Below are positions 10,576 to 23,100 of a DNA stretch of 64,000 nucleotides, one piece after another; positions within the stretch are counted from its first letter, which is position 1; each line of letters starts with the position of its first letter. Location of the stretch: NCBI GenBank assembly GCA_033239125.1, contig BSWB01000004.1, positions 126,551,235 through 126,615,234 of the forward strand, written 5' to 3'. The position numbers and the translations under genes were made by a program. The notes beneath the pieces are model-generated. The model saw nothing but the letters and a program-made list of their open reading frames with translations. It was not told where the DNA came from and ran no database searches. Source of the DNA: Fagopyrum homotropicum (taxonomy: Eukaryota > Streptophyta > Magnoliopsida > Caryophyllales > Polygonaceae).

Positions 10576-12281
10576 GGGTTTTCTATCTTCTTCCCGTTTT
10601 CATGTTTTGTATCTATGGAGTTTTAGCTCCGGGTATACGGGTTTGGTTCTTTTGATGGTTGGCTGCTCTAGGGCTTTTTATTTGCTTGTTCTTATAGGTT
10701 GGTTAGGGCTTGCGCTTACCTGGTCTTCAATGTTTTGGTCCAAAGCATCATCTTTTTCTGCGTCTCTCTATCCACGTGGTTATGATTTCATACCTGCTGA
10801 ATGTACAGGTCAAAATTGTAAGGGAATGCACATGTATCTTATTATTTAGTGGTGAATGCACTCTACCTTTTGATAAAATATCAAAATGAAAAGGAAGTTA
10901 AAAAACGTACAGTTTGGAGTTTGTCTTAGTCCCTAAGTCATAAACGCTTATTTCTGTTTCCTCTCATTATTTGAGTGTTTAGCTTACGCCCTTCTCAGGT
11001 TACCACAAAAGAGGCTTTCGGTTTTGTAAGGGACGTGGCAGCTGACAAGGTAGAGTTCAAATTTAAGAAGCCTAGTTTGATTAAAATTGGTGGGAGTTAT
11101 TCTATACGTTGCATTGCAAGGCCGGATGTCAGTGTCGATCTTTTGCTTGGATTGCCTAAGGTATTTTTGTAACACCCCGAATTCTCAGAACTCGGGACAT
11201 TACTGGTTAGGACCTCACAATGGGTCCCGACCTCAGTTTGACAACAACATTACTAGGATCTTGCAACAAGACACAAATAAAGAAACCGAAATTCATAAAA
11301 ATAATATTTTTAGGGTAATGAATGCAACACTGTCTAGCAGCCTAAAGTACTTAAACAAAAGAAAAGAACAACTGTCTTAACCAAACGAAAGGAAAGACAA
11401 ACACAACCCCCAATCCCCACTCTAAGGAGTACGGAGACCCGGCTGACCACTACTTCCGGATCACTCAGCTGTTGGTCTAACCTGCGGTAAATCTAAAAAC
11501 AACAACAAGAAGAACCGTTAGCTAGTTATCTAAATATTAGCAGAATAATAGCAGCACAAACACACACATAAAAATTATAAACACCCATCATGCTTTCAAA
11601 CAAGTCCGTTTTATTATCTTGTTTTAAATTACTCTTTCACTCTAGTGATACTTATTTTGTGACACGAGGGATTCCCAAACCTCGCCTCCGCCCCGTGTAA
11701 CCATCAGGAATGGATCCGATGCATCTCACCTTGTACCTGCCTGGTCTGGGTATAGAGAACCTCCTAGTCTCTTGTCAGAGCTGGGCAGTGATGTCACGGC
11801 CCGTTATACATACACTTGGGCCTTAAACGTAATAATAACAGTCGTCCTAGCAAGTTATTATTATTAAACACGCAAAAAGCACACACAACTACTATCACTC
11901 AACTAATATCCAGAAACTGGCTAAGTAAGTCGCAAGGACTTACCTGATTCAAAACACTCTAACACTTCTCAAACAGCCCGTACTCGTAGTAACTCAAGCG
12001 CCTGTCAATTAAGACATGTGTATCAAAATCACATCTCGATATCCAACCTCATGCGAAGGAATTACGGAAAGAACGATTCTCATACGGTAAAAGACCGTTT
12101 TACCCTTAGTGTCGATAATTCTCCGGATCACTTCTTGACCTCTAATATTTCTTTTGGAACACTTTTCTAATATATGATTACTTCCAAAACAGTTTACTAA
12201 AGTTATAAGATTAATCTCGTCCACTCGTCATCTAGATTCACATTACTTCATTCTCGGTTATTATCTCATCTTATATATCTA

Positions 12282-12285
12282 TATA

Positions 12286-12355
<70 letters not shown>
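12282..12355. repeat. (AT)n microsatellite
   Basis: A long uninterrupted TA/AT dinucleotide run lies within the solo LTR, with shorter runs nearby at about 12,418-12,437. Confidence 0.95.
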
Positions 12356-12358
<3 letters not shown>

Positions 12359-12601
12359 TTTCGTGCATATTAACCTTCCTTCCAATTATATAAAATTCGA
12401 AACTCCTAGGTATTTAGATATATATATATATATATAAATTCACATACTTTATAATTTCACCAACTCAACTCATAAGTATACTTTTATTTCATATAATATA
12501 TATACGTATATTTATGTACTCGGCATACACTCTCCTATATAAGCTCACACCTGCTCTTATTAACCTTCCGTAATTGAATGTATATATGTACTTATATGTA
12601 T

Positions 12602-12604
<3 letters not shown>

Positions 12605-12675
<71 letters not shown>
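12605..12675. repeat. (AT)n microsatellite
   Basis: A second long TA/AT run in the same solo LTR. It creates a spurious Tyr-Ile repeat reading frame that is not a gene. Confidence 0.95.
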
Positions 12676-12676
<1 letters not shown>

Positions 12677-14579
12677 CGAACCAACTTATTCATACACATC
12701 TTGCATCTCCACTCACGTTTTCTTACAATATACTAACACCGTACCCGTATATATATGCACATTTACGTCTCTTATACTTATCAATCTATACATATATACA
12801 TACTGCAGAGGAAGACCCATTCTGTATCAAATCTCTACATATATACCTACTGCAGTGGAAAGAAGGAGTGGAGAAGCCGGCTTACCGGAGTTGCAGTCCG
12901 GCGAGGTGAGTCCTAGGCGGTGCGCTAGCGTTCCGGCGGCCCTTCACTGGTGGTCGACCTGTTGCTGCTGCGGAACAGCCGAGGCTGCGTGAGTCTCCAA
13001 CCAACAGTGAAGAGGAGGGAATGACGAGGGGGAAGGTAGCGCTTACCGGAGTCGACGGAAGGCGCTGGCTCGGGTGGTAGTACGGCGGTCAACGACGAGG
13101 AAGGACGGCGGCGTCTTCACTGGTGTTGCGGCGCCTGGTGGTTGCAACGGTTGGCGGCGAGGTGAGACCTGGAAAATCAAATGCGTAGGAAGGGAGGAGT
13201 TAACGTCTTCGGACTCGAACCAGAAAACGGGAAAGAAGAGAGACGGAAGGAAGAAGGAGACCGGGATCTTACCGGCTCGACTAGAGGCGGACGACGGGAG
13301 GCGCACAGGCTCGGTGGCAGCAGCGGTGGCTCCGGCGTCGACGAGAAGTGGTGGAGGCGTCTCCGGTGGAAGCGGAGGGAAGTTATCGTGGATGGCTGCT
13401 GCTGTTTGTGCAAGAGAGACGAAGAGTGGTGCGGCACCAGTAGGGATAATTAGGGTTAGATTAGTTTAATTAGGTTTTTAATTAAGGGTTAAATAATGGG
13501 CTTAGGAAAATGGGCTAATGGCTTGGGCCTAAGGTTGGCCCAAATGAGCGGTGATATCATGAATTAAAAGCGGAACTCGTAACCCGTTAATTATGTGCGG
13601 AAAATGTATAATAAGGAATTAAATTCCGTATTATCTACTTTATTATTATTTTTATTTTAAGGCGCGTAAATTAATTCCGGTTATAAGTTTTCATAAATTT
13701 TATGTGACTTAAAGTCACATAAAATGATAACATTTAAACTCGTTTTATTTTCTTTATTTATTTATCTACGATTGCCGTATCGGAATTTGGTTAATTATAG
13801 TTTACCGGAACTTTAAAATTTTCGGTTATTACAATTTTTCTGATATTTTGTTATGGTGTTTTCATCTTGAGAATGCATGCAAAACTTGCTTGGAAATGAC
13901 ATGTGTTTACTATGTCCTGAAAATTCTTCATTCTGGAAGGAGTGTTTCCATGAGAAAGACTACTTAAATCATAGGTATCATGTGAAAAGATTCCTTTGCT
14001 TGTGCATAGTTAAGAAGTACTTGGTATCTTCTGTGCCGCTACAAAAGGTTGAGTGGGGAACCCTCTAAAACGAGGCCCGCAAACCCATTTTGGTCGTTTA
14101 TCTAGGTCTGATGATCGTAGATAAGAGAAAATGTTCTCTTTGTTCACTAATAGATTTTCTTTGTTTGTATTTTTTTTCAGGTTGCGTAGCTTGACTAAAG
14201 TTTAATTGTTTGTCGTGAACAGTTTCCAAACTTGCTGATGCTCCTAGATTTTCTGTGAGAATAATCCCCACTGCAACCTCTCTTTTTGACATGTCCAAGC
14301 TAAATGTCACAAGAAATAATGTCCGTGCTTGGGTTCGAGGTAGGAATAAACCTGGTTCATTTATTCTTAAGTTACCATTGCATATAAATTGTTTGTTTAT
14401 TTTTGCTTTTGGTGTCAAATAATTAGTCGATGCTTTTTTCTCAAATATGGGGAATCTCAGCCTACACCGACATATAATTGTAGTATTTTGGAAGACATGT
14501 TTATGGATGATCTTCTAGACGTGTGAATGAAACTTTTCTCGGATGGATGGAGCTAGGGGAGGCTTTGGTTTTGCTGAAG

Positions 14580-16021
14580 GTACTAGGGTGCATACGTTTG
14601 TGGATTCAAAATTTGTTGACCTTGGTATCTCACCTTTAATTTGCTTGTTGTGGTATTTGACCTTGGATGTTGTAGTTATCCCCAATTTCAGGTACTAAGC
14701 TCATTGATTGATATGTTCTATATTTATCATCTTTATTTCAAGTTTTAGCCTCAGTTACATAATTGCATCGTTTATCATCTTTGTTTAAACAAACCTTTGT
14801 TTTCACCTTAAAAATAGCTTTTTACTTCATCGGTTAAACTTGCTGAATTTTGTACCCAGTTTTGTACGACTGCATATTTCTACTATTAATGACTCCACCG
14901 TTCATGATGGAGGAGTATTATGCACAAAAATTTTAAGCACTTTTGGAGACAGCTTCAAAGTGATTTTCATGGGAGCCAGCTTACTGATGATGATTGACAA
15001 AATCAGTTCCTTGATCTGGAAGCAAATCAAAGCAATGTAAGATCATGAATCGACAGAATAAATTTGCATGAAGGATATGGTGGGTTACTGTTTACTCTCC
15101 TACTTACTGCATTCCAATTAGACATTGTTTTTCTTACAATAGAATTTTTACTTGATTAATACATGATGATGCCATAATGCTTTGATATTCTTGTAGTTGA
15201 GTCATCTGATCTCTACGTATTGTTAGAATTCATCTTCTTAGAAACTCGATTAACATATTTTACTACAGAGCTTCAAGTAATAGTCAGAAATTGCCTTACC
15301 ATCAGGTTGTATTAGTGACCGTAGGCAATATCCACTGTCCACTAGCATTTGAGAGCAGAGCTCTTTAATGGTCTTTTCTATCTTTTTATTACACTGACAT
15401 CAGTCTTTTTGAATTTTGGTGATAGAAGAACTCTATTTGAAACTCTTCGTCTCAGCTTTGCCATTTATGTGGACTTAAAGTTTACTACCTTTACTTATAT
15501 AAGACTGACTGATTATAACATGATATTGTGGCTTGTCACTGCATAGTTCAATTCTTCTTGAACAAATTATGACTTATTCGGTGGAACTAAGAATAAAATT
15601 TTTTTGACTTTTTTATTTTATCCAACTCAAATCTTGTCGTCTACTTTACAGACATCACATTTAGCTGAATTTTCATTCATTTATATAAATAAGTTGAAAA
15701 ATATGAATGATATAGTTGTTCAAATTGTTTGTTGATCTAAAGCACTTAGCCGCTCAATTCCTATGCACAACAAAATAGAGTTCCAAATGATCATGTGATT
15801 TCAAGCAGTGTAATATTTCGTAATCAGGTTTCTTTCTATGTTCCTGTAACTAAGCGCAATAGTTACATTTTTTTGATAATAACGACTACAAGGACTTGTC
15901 AAAACAAGGCTCTCCCATAAGGTGGAAAATGTGTCCCTGATGGATGTAGCTGACGTAACATTTGCATTACAGGTACACATTCCTTAAAGTTGTCGGAATT
16001 CTCTTCGTTTTGGACGGTACC
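14580..16021 (+). other. Helitron interior without clear coding sequence
   Basis: Continues the captured fragment as AT-rich, intron-like DNA. Short frames at 14,840-15,040 and 15,349-15,546 have no recognised motif. A possible exon end lies just before the next solo LTR (acceptor near 15,971, frame reading FLKVVGILFVLDGTL), but I cannot assign it. Confidence 0.4.
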
Positions 16022-16026
16022 TTAAC

Positions 16027-18166
16027 TGTAACACCCCGAATCCGCGGGACTCGGGATGTTACATTGGGCTAGGATCTCATAATGGATCCTGACCCTAGCC
16101 TGACAACAAGTTCACTGGACCTTACAACATGGCACTGACAGATATAAAACAAATACATAAAACAGTATAAACTGTACGACCCAAAGTAAACAACAACATA
16201 GCCGAGTATATAAAACGACATCCTCACACAGGAGGTACAAAAGATCATCATCACGCAGAAGGGGAAACACAACAACCCCAAACCAACCACCTAATGTACG
16301 AGAGTCCTCGGCCTGTCACCCTGCCAGATCACCCAGTAGCGCCTAACCTGTAAACATCTACAACACGGTATGAAACCGTTAGCTAACCATACATATATGA
16401 GGTAATGCATAAGCACAAGCACAATCATGAAAGATAAACACATCAGCATGCTATCACACATTTACCCATTTATTATCTTTATATAATAACCATTCACTCA
16501 AAAACCGTATATATATATATATAGATATATGAAAGTATGTGACACGAGGACCGATACATCCCCGCCTCTGAGTACAATGTCCAGCTGTACTAGTATCGGT
16601 CACACAATCCGTGTACCCTATGGGAGTGGATTGCGCCCTTCCTGTAAACCAGTCTGGCCTGACATCAGAGAACCTCCCAGACTCCACGGCGGGATGAAAG
16701 GGAAAGGTTATCACAGCCACGCAGTGGGGCAGTCAATAAAACATAGGTCGATAAAAACGACAACTCATGCTATCATAGCAAACATATAAAGCACACACCA
16801 CTCATGCAAACACCCAATATAGGGATGGTAGCTAAGTAAGTCCTACGGACTTACCTCAACCTCGTACAAACTCAACCACGATCACCTCTACACTGGAGGG
16901 ACAACACGGCCTATAAACAAGGCATAAAGAGATATATCAACCTCTATTCATCAAAGGGGTCACACCTAGACCCAAAGGGATCCATGAGGATCATAATCAA
17001 TCTATAAGCCTCACAACCAACTAAACCTCAATATCTCAACATAACTCACAATTCCTCAAATCTCAAGGTATTATCTAATCGACATTCCTCAATCTCAATT
17101 ATAATCCTAATTTAATTAATTAACCTTTAATTAATTAATTAATTAGATTCCGCCAGAATAACGTTTTGCCCGCAGGCAATTTCTAAACCCCTTGTCATCA
17201 GATTTCATCAAACAAACTATCCATAATCACCAGAATAATATAACGACCATAATGGAATTTCTAATTATCCATTTTGACAAGCCTAAAGTCAATTTAGGCC
17301 AAATCGCAGTACGGAAAACGAATAAATTCATAACTTATTCGTTACTAACCCGATTGATGATCTGAAAGAAGATTCGGAATCACAACGACACAGGCTACGC
17401 ATGGACAGCATCAAATTCATCGGAATCTGAGCGACGGAACCTTCATGGTGACATATATGCTCGACCAGCCCTCCATATACTCGGAAATGCAGAAACTCGG
17501 TACCGTTATGAAGAGAATGAAGAGAGGAATCCAGAAACTCAAACGGAATTGAAATCGGATTAGAAACGGAGAGTAGATCTGAGTTTGAAGGTTGAGAGAA
17601 ATCAGAGCTTTTACGATGAAACGTGAAATGAAATAAATTAATAAAGGATTTTCCGCTATTTATAGTGAAGACGATAATTATCCTTTAGTAAAGTTGATAA
17701 TTATCTTTTAACCGATCCAAAGGCGGGTCGAACCTCTTTCTCCAAACTTCTCGAGATTGGAACATTAAATCTGGAATATTGTAGGGATAATTATTACACA
17801 ACTGCCTCGGAAAACGTGTATTCCTAAGCCGTCTTTCTTAGCCGTTAAGAAACGAAATAGCGACTCTTTTGGCCGTTTTGCCTCTCCATGTTATTTCATA
17901 TCTAGGACATATCCGATGTCCTGATCATTTCTCTCAACTGCATTTTTATTAATTGGAGCTCCCAAATGCTCCAAATAACACCGGAGGGTAAAAATAATTA
18001 CCCGGAGAAAAAGTAAAAATTTCCCCAAACGTCCAAAATTACGCCAAGAACATAACGGTGGGACTCTTACTCATCACTTGCGAAATCTTCGCGAGTTGTA
18101 TGTCAATTACTATCAACGATTAAGTTAATCAACATTAATTAGAATTCAGAAATGCTAGCTATTACA
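16027..18166 (-). mobile_element. Solo LTR, 2,140 bp, TSD TTAAC, inside the Helitron
   Basis: Begins TGTAACACCCCGAATCC and ends GCTATTACA, with perfect TTAAC duplications at 16,022-16,026 and 18,167-18,171. On its sense (minus) strand a strong TATA box, CACTATAAATAG, lies near 17,666-17,655. Positions about 16,600-17,000 are closely similar in reverse complement to 58,890-59,300 in the Gypsy LTR, which ties this solo LTR to that element family and fixes its orientation. The hairpin AAGTAAGTCCTACGGACTTA lies near 16,833. Confidence 0.9.
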
Positions 18167-18172
18167 TTAACT

Positions 18173-18419
18173 CACCCCCTTGAAATTTTACGGCCACAGG
18201 GAGTTTGATTCTTCAGAAATTGCCTCCAGTAATACGCACAATCGAACTACATTCAACCTTAAAATGCACAATGAGGCTTCACCCTACATCAAGTTGATTT
18301 GTTTCCATGAAGCATTAAGGATTGACGTACTCTTGAAGTACAATACACATGTAAATGTACACAACAAGATGAGCGTGGACTTGGCATTTCCAGTCTTGCC
18401 TGATGATGTGCGGCATTGA
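18173..18419 (+). other. 79-codon open frame near the Helitron 3' end
   Basis: A frame running directly out of the LTR junction reads KFYGHREFDSSEIAS and ends ALRIDVLLKYNTHVN... to a TGA. It has ordinary amino-acid composition but I recognise no domain. It could be the last exon of a captured gene cut from its upstream part by the solo LTR, or chance. Confidence 0.3.
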
Positions 18420-18553
18420 TGACTATAGGAAGACATGGATCTAATAAGTCACCAACAAACAACTATCATTCTTGAAAGAGAAGTGAATTTCCTATGTAGA
18501 GAAATTAAACTGCGTCAAATATATATGAAGAACAAACTTCGTTTTTCCGCGAG

Positions 18554-18710
18554 CTATGTATTGTACGTTTACAAGAATCGGTTTTAAAATTACTCGAGTC
18601 GAATACCGAGTCACTTTGCTGATGTATTGTACGTTTTGAGTCAAGAATCGGTTTTAAAACCACTCAAGTCGAATATCGAGTCACTTTGTTGATGTATTGT
18701 ACGTTTTCAA
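18554..18710. repeat. Helitron subterminal tandem repeat
   Basis: A unit of about 75-80 bp containing TGTATTGTACGTTT, AAGAATCGGTTTTAAAA and CGAGTCACTTTG occurs twice, with a partial third, right before the terminal hairpin. The copies differ at several bases. Confidence 0.85.
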
Positions 18711-18718
18711 GTCACGGG

Positions 18719-18748
18719 GTGCGTGCTACGCACGCGCGACCATACTAG
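18719..18748 (+). other. Helitron 3' terminal hairpin and CTAG end
   Basis: A perfect 6-bp stem with a 3-base loop is followed after 11 bases by CTAG and a host T. This is the classical termination signal of Helitron rolling-circle transposition. Confidence 0.88.
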
Positions 18749-19045
18749 TATATATATATATATATATATATAACTACGTTGATTAATATACCAACAATTA
18801 TTACCTTTACAATAATTTACATATAAACATTATCGATCAAATAGATACACTATCTTATTCATGAAGAAAGCTATTTTACCTTTTTATCATATTTCACCAT
18901 TTGCTCCAAGTGGGCTTTAACATTGTTGCCAAAGAGTAAAAATTTTATGTGGTTGCATGAATGAACGTCCAAGAAGCAAGCCTACCTGTCAACTTTCTTT
19001 TCGTAATTATATTATAGGTCCGTTAATTTTAGTTGATTAAACTAA

Positions 19046-19236
19046 GGGCTCGTTTGGAAGCTCTAGGAATCTTTTCCGGTAACGGAATGATTCCGATCAA
19101 TAAACAACTATGTTTGGTTAGGGGCTTCTTAACACATGAAAGTAATACCTTCATCTCCATTTCCTTTCCTTACCCTTAACCGATTCCATTCCGTTTCCAT
19201 TCCGTTTCCATACCACCGCTTCAACCAAACGGGCAC
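19046..19236. mobile_element. Tourist/Harbinger-like MITE, 191 bp, TSD TAA
   Basis: Ends GGGCTCGTTTGG and CCAAACGGGCAC form imperfect terminal inverted repeats. The element is flanked on both sides by TAA (19,043-19,045 and 19,237-19,239), the target size of PIF/Harbinger elements. The interior is non-coding. Confidence 0.75.
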
Positions 19237-19752
19237 TAAGTTCCTAAAATATTCATATTTACCTATGGTTTTCCTCTTATTTACTACTTGTATATATAGT
19301 TATGCAAACTAACTAATATTTACACGGTATAAGTCTATATAAATTAGACCTATATCGTACTTATAAAATTAATATTGTACCTTATTTAACGGAGTACCAC
19401 AATAATATAGTTTATCTTAAACCCTATAATATATGAAAATCTGTTTTTATAGCCGATAATTCCTAATAAACTCAATCTAGATTAAACTTCAAAAAAACAT
19501 CCTATCTATATATTTGTGATTAGTTTAAATAATTTGCATTAGTTCATCAGAGTGTGTTGCACTAGTTTAAATATTTTGAATGATTTATTCACACTTTATT
19601 GTATTCTTTAGAAATTTGTGTAAATAATTTAAATATTTTGAGTTATTAATACACAAAAGTTAAACTTAAAGATACTCGTAAGTAAAAATTGCAAACAAAA
19701 AACGCGTGACGCTTCGTAGTTGGCATCACAATTTATGTAAATGTAATAGTCG

Positions 19753-19757
19753 AAAAA

Positions 19758-19808
<51 letters not shown>
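19753..19808. repeat. (AAAT)n microsatellite
   Basis: About 14 tandem AAAT units. The remainder of 19,237-20,100 is AT-rich intergenic and promoter DNA with no other gene. Confidence 0.95.
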
Positions 19809-19809
<1 letters not shown>

Positions 19810-20124
19810 ATTACAATTATCTCGCCTAAAATTAATTTATTTGTGATTTAGTTTGTAATGAATTTGCTTTATTTAAAAAAAAAAAAGACAATTGTTAATG
19901 CGAAAAAACCTAATCAAGTATTAAAATGGAAAGTTAATTACATACGAAATTAGAAAAATAAAGGGAAAAGAATTGAGTTTTCTTGCTTGGTAGGCGCGAT
20001 CATCCTCAGTTCGCGTAGGGTATTTCTCTGACCTTTTCTATTTGAAGGCTGCCCCGGCCATTGCCATTTTCGGTTTTCATCCCCCAAAGCAACCAGAATC
20101 ACAGAGATACCAAAAACCCTAACA

Positions 20125-23100
20125 ATGGCGAGACAAGCCACCAGGTTGATCGAGTCCCTCTCTAAGATTCGCCCCTCAAAGCCCTCTCTCACGCCGCCCG
20201 CTCCCCTGTCTCCTGCCTCTCCGTCATCGTCTTCTCTCATCGGCCAGATCAGACAGTACGCCGCCGCTCCTACACCTCCTCCGGCGGTTTTCGTTGATAA
20301 GAACACTCGTGTTATATGCCAGGGTATCACCGGGAAGAACGGTACTTTCCACACCGAGCAAGCTATTGAATACGGCACTAAAATGGTATATCTCCCTTTG
20401 TTTTTAGCATCTGGTTTCTCACCGTTGTTTTGACTTTTCTGATCTAGATGTTTTTTTTTTTGTCGTAGAGATTTGATGGGTGAATTGCGATTTATTCTTT
20501 GTTGAATTTTGCTGGATTGCATTTTTGTTCTATGTTGTTTGTGTACATCGTTATTTGCCGCATTCCGTGACTGGAAATAGTGTGTTTGATCATGATACAT
20601 TGAGAGAGGAAGTTGAGAAGTTATGAAACTGTAAAGAAGCTTCGGCACTGTAGAAATTTTGTTTCTCCTTTAGAGGAGCGATTTACAATTATATAAGCTA
20701 TTACCATTTGTTAAGGCTGTCACGCACAGTTGACTAATTTTTGCCGATGATTTTGAACTTTCAGTGACATTTCAATTTTGATTAGTGCTCTCAAGTGGTT
20801 ATTACTGACGCCAATATGTATAACTAAACAAATCGAATTTGATGCTAACCTGAACTATATTTGTAACTTAACAAATTATGTTCTGAGTGACATGCAGAAG
20901 GAAGCTTTTCCCAGAAGAAGTGCATCTGATGTATCCTTAAGTGGCATGTAACTAATTTACATTGATGTCGATTTTATACTCAATTATTTTGTATTGTTGT
21001 CTTCATTATTTTCTGGAGAGACTTGGATATGTGTGTGGATAAAGTTGTTGTTTTAGCTTAAGAGCGTATCTCCTTTTAGGCGGTTAACATCGTAATTTCA
21101 CTCTAGCATTGTCTTCTCTCCCTGCTTTTGAAAGTGTGATTCTTTGCTTGAATTGGCAATCCAGATCTCTGATTCTTGTGGTACCTTTTTAATTTGTCTT
21201 TACCTTCTAGTATGTTTTTTTATATATAGGAACTCAGCTATCACAAAATAACATCACATGTAATACAATCATTCTCTTATTTTTGAAACAGGTTGGTGGT
21301 GTGACACCAAAGAAAGGTGGAACCGAACACTTGGGACTTCCAGTGTTCAACTCAGTTGCAGAAGCAAAGGCTGCAACAAGGGCTAATGCTTCTGTCATAT
21401 ACGTCCCACCTCCATTTGCTGCAGCAGCTATCATGGAGGGCATTGAAGCTGAACTGGATTTGGTTGTTTGCATCACAGAAGGAATTCCTCAGCATGACAT
21501 GGCAAGCATTTTCTTCTATGTTCGATTTAGTTGTCCATTTATTGTTTTATCGTTTACTAAATTCAACAATTATTATATATCATGTGAAACTGTTCTGCAA
21601 AGTTTGGGAAACTATGACGATCACTTGCTACTATTTTCTCAAAAAACAATTTTTTGAATGCGAAAAGTTGAAGAGTGACCTATTAAACACACCATATTAC
21701 CTGATTGAAACTACCATATTACCCGTGACTATTGGAGTAGCCATTTTAATGGAAATTCATTGGAATTTGACTAATTAAGTATCATTGAATTTCATCAGGC
21801 GTTATTTGGAAACACTTCCAAGGAATTTTTTTGGCTGCTAAAAACAGCAGCCATACACGTTATTTTTGGAAAAAGCGTACTGGTGTTTTTGTTCTCAGCA
21901 TCTATCAGTTGTTTCTACAATTTCTGTTGGATTTTGCGGTTTGACTGAACCAATAGCTTTGATAAGATCCCCACCATTAAAATATGTAAACATAAGATCT
22001 TATTGAGTCTATCAATAGTGTCTCAACCAAAAATTTGTATAATATAACATGAACAGGCATTGACTTCTATGCCCCCGACAATCCTGGGGAATCCAATGTA
22101 AAATTCTGAATGGATGAAGTTTAGTACTGAGCTTTTGAAAAATAAATGCAAGTTGCTAACTGTGGGGGGCAGTCTCAAGAGATGATTGTTATTTTCCCGT
22201 GTCTAGAATGAAATCCCAGGAATCCTTTGCTGGGGACCTAAAGAAAAATATTATTTAGTTTGTTTACTTGAAGTCCGACCTTGCTCCTAAGCTAATAAAT
22301 TAATAAATAAAAAGCTAGTTATTAGTTGCACATTTTTTAAATCTGTTTAGTGTGAGGAGATGCATGCTTTTCATGAATACGACTTTTCTTAGGGATTCTT
22401 CTTTCAAAGTACTTGCTAAATTCTAGAATTCCTGTTTCATGCTCTCTTATCTTCTTGCCGTGGAGAGAGATGTCCTTGAATCGCTTCTGTTCCAAATGCA
22501 AGTTGAAAATATTCCCCAGAATACGTCCTTGTCCTTCAGGAAAAACTGTGATGTGTTTTCTAAGAAACTAATGATTATGTGAATTGTACGTATCTGTACT
22601 GCATTTTGAAACAAATCTGCAAATTCCAGGTCAAGGTAAAAGCTGCATTGAACAAGCAGACCAAGACCCGTCTTATTGGTCCAAATTGCCCAGGAATTAT
22701 TAAACCTGGAGAATGCAAGATAGGCATCATGCCCGGATATATCCACAAACCAGGACGTATAGGGATTGTTTCACGTTCTGGTACATTGACTTATGAAGCA
22801 GTAAGGTTCCTGTTTCTAAATTACTCTTTGTCTCTCATTCTCTCATTGGAAATTGCAAATTTGCAATATCATGATGCAGTTTTTCCTCCTTGCCCCCATT
22901 TGACACGAGACATATTTGCAAGCGCTTCTTATGAACTTGAATTGAAGCCAATATGTAATTATGTCTTTGCCTAAACAATTTTTTAATTGTGGTAGGTTTT
23001 CCAAACTACTCAAGTTGGGTTGGGGCAGTCCACTTGTGTAGGAATGGGCGGGGACCCTTTCAATGGCACAAATTTTGTTGATTGCATTGAAAAGTTCATC

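Larger units (their letters stand above)
11168..13833 (-). mobile_element. Solo LTR, 2,666 bp, TSD ATTTT, inside the Helitron
   Basis: Starts TGTAACACCCCGAATTC and ends GGTTATTACA. It is flanked by perfect ATTTT duplications at 11,163-11,167 and 13,834-13,838. There are no internal coding domains. It shares with the other two solo LTRs the opening block, the TTAGGACCTCACAATGGGTC segment, a GAACCTCCTAG motif near 11,757 and the GTAAGTC...GGACTTAC hairpin near 11,924. A GC-rich block occupies about 12,840-13,440. It inserted into an intron of the captured NOL6 fragment. Confidence 0.88.
10999..14579 (+). pseudogene. Nucleolar protein 6 (NOL6/Nrap) fragment carried by the Helitron
   Basis: Four exons read in order. 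10,999-11,160 has GFVRDVAADKVEFKFKKP and GGSYSIRCIARPDVSVDLLL. 13,940-14,105 has ECFHEKDYLNHRYHVKR and QKVEWGTL. 14,223-14,339 has SVRIIPTATSLFDMSKLN and VTRNNVRA. 14,461-14,579 has YNCSILEDMF and WMELGEALVLLK. Splice sites keep the frame between exons 2 and 3. The motifs follow the N-terminal Nrap domain of plant NOL6, a pre-rRNA processing protein. The fragment is dead: TAA at 14,066-14,068, a TGA followed by a frame shift in the last exon, no C-terminal two thirds, and a solo LTR inside the first intron. The intact parent gene is not in this window. Confidence 0.78.
10092..18748 (+). mobile_element. Non-autonomous Helitron with captured gene fragments
   Basis: The 5' end reads TCCTTACTATACTAAATGTG, a typical plant Helitron start. 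The 3' end has a perfect hairpin, GTGCGT-GCT-ACGCAC (18,719-18,733), then 11 bases and terminal CTAG (18,745-18,748). The flanking host bases are A (10,091) and T (18,749) inside an (AT)n microsatellite, with no target duplication, as expected. Removing the two nested solo LTRs leaves about 3.85 kb. No Rep/helicase frame is present, so movement depended on another Helitron. The cargo includes spliced fragments of a NOL6-like gene. Confidence 0.87.

Noticed and set aside
10373..10655. Intact 94-codon host gene
   Set aside because: It lies inside the Helitron and reads through an evident intron; only the acidic first part looks like an exon.
12574..12909. 111-codon frame with a long Tyr-Ile repeat
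   Set aside because: It is the translation of an (AT)n microsatellite inside a solo LTR.
13043..13469. Overlapping Arg/Pro/Ser-rich frames on both strands
   Set aside because: Located in the GC-rich block of a solo LTR; both strands stay open because of base composition.
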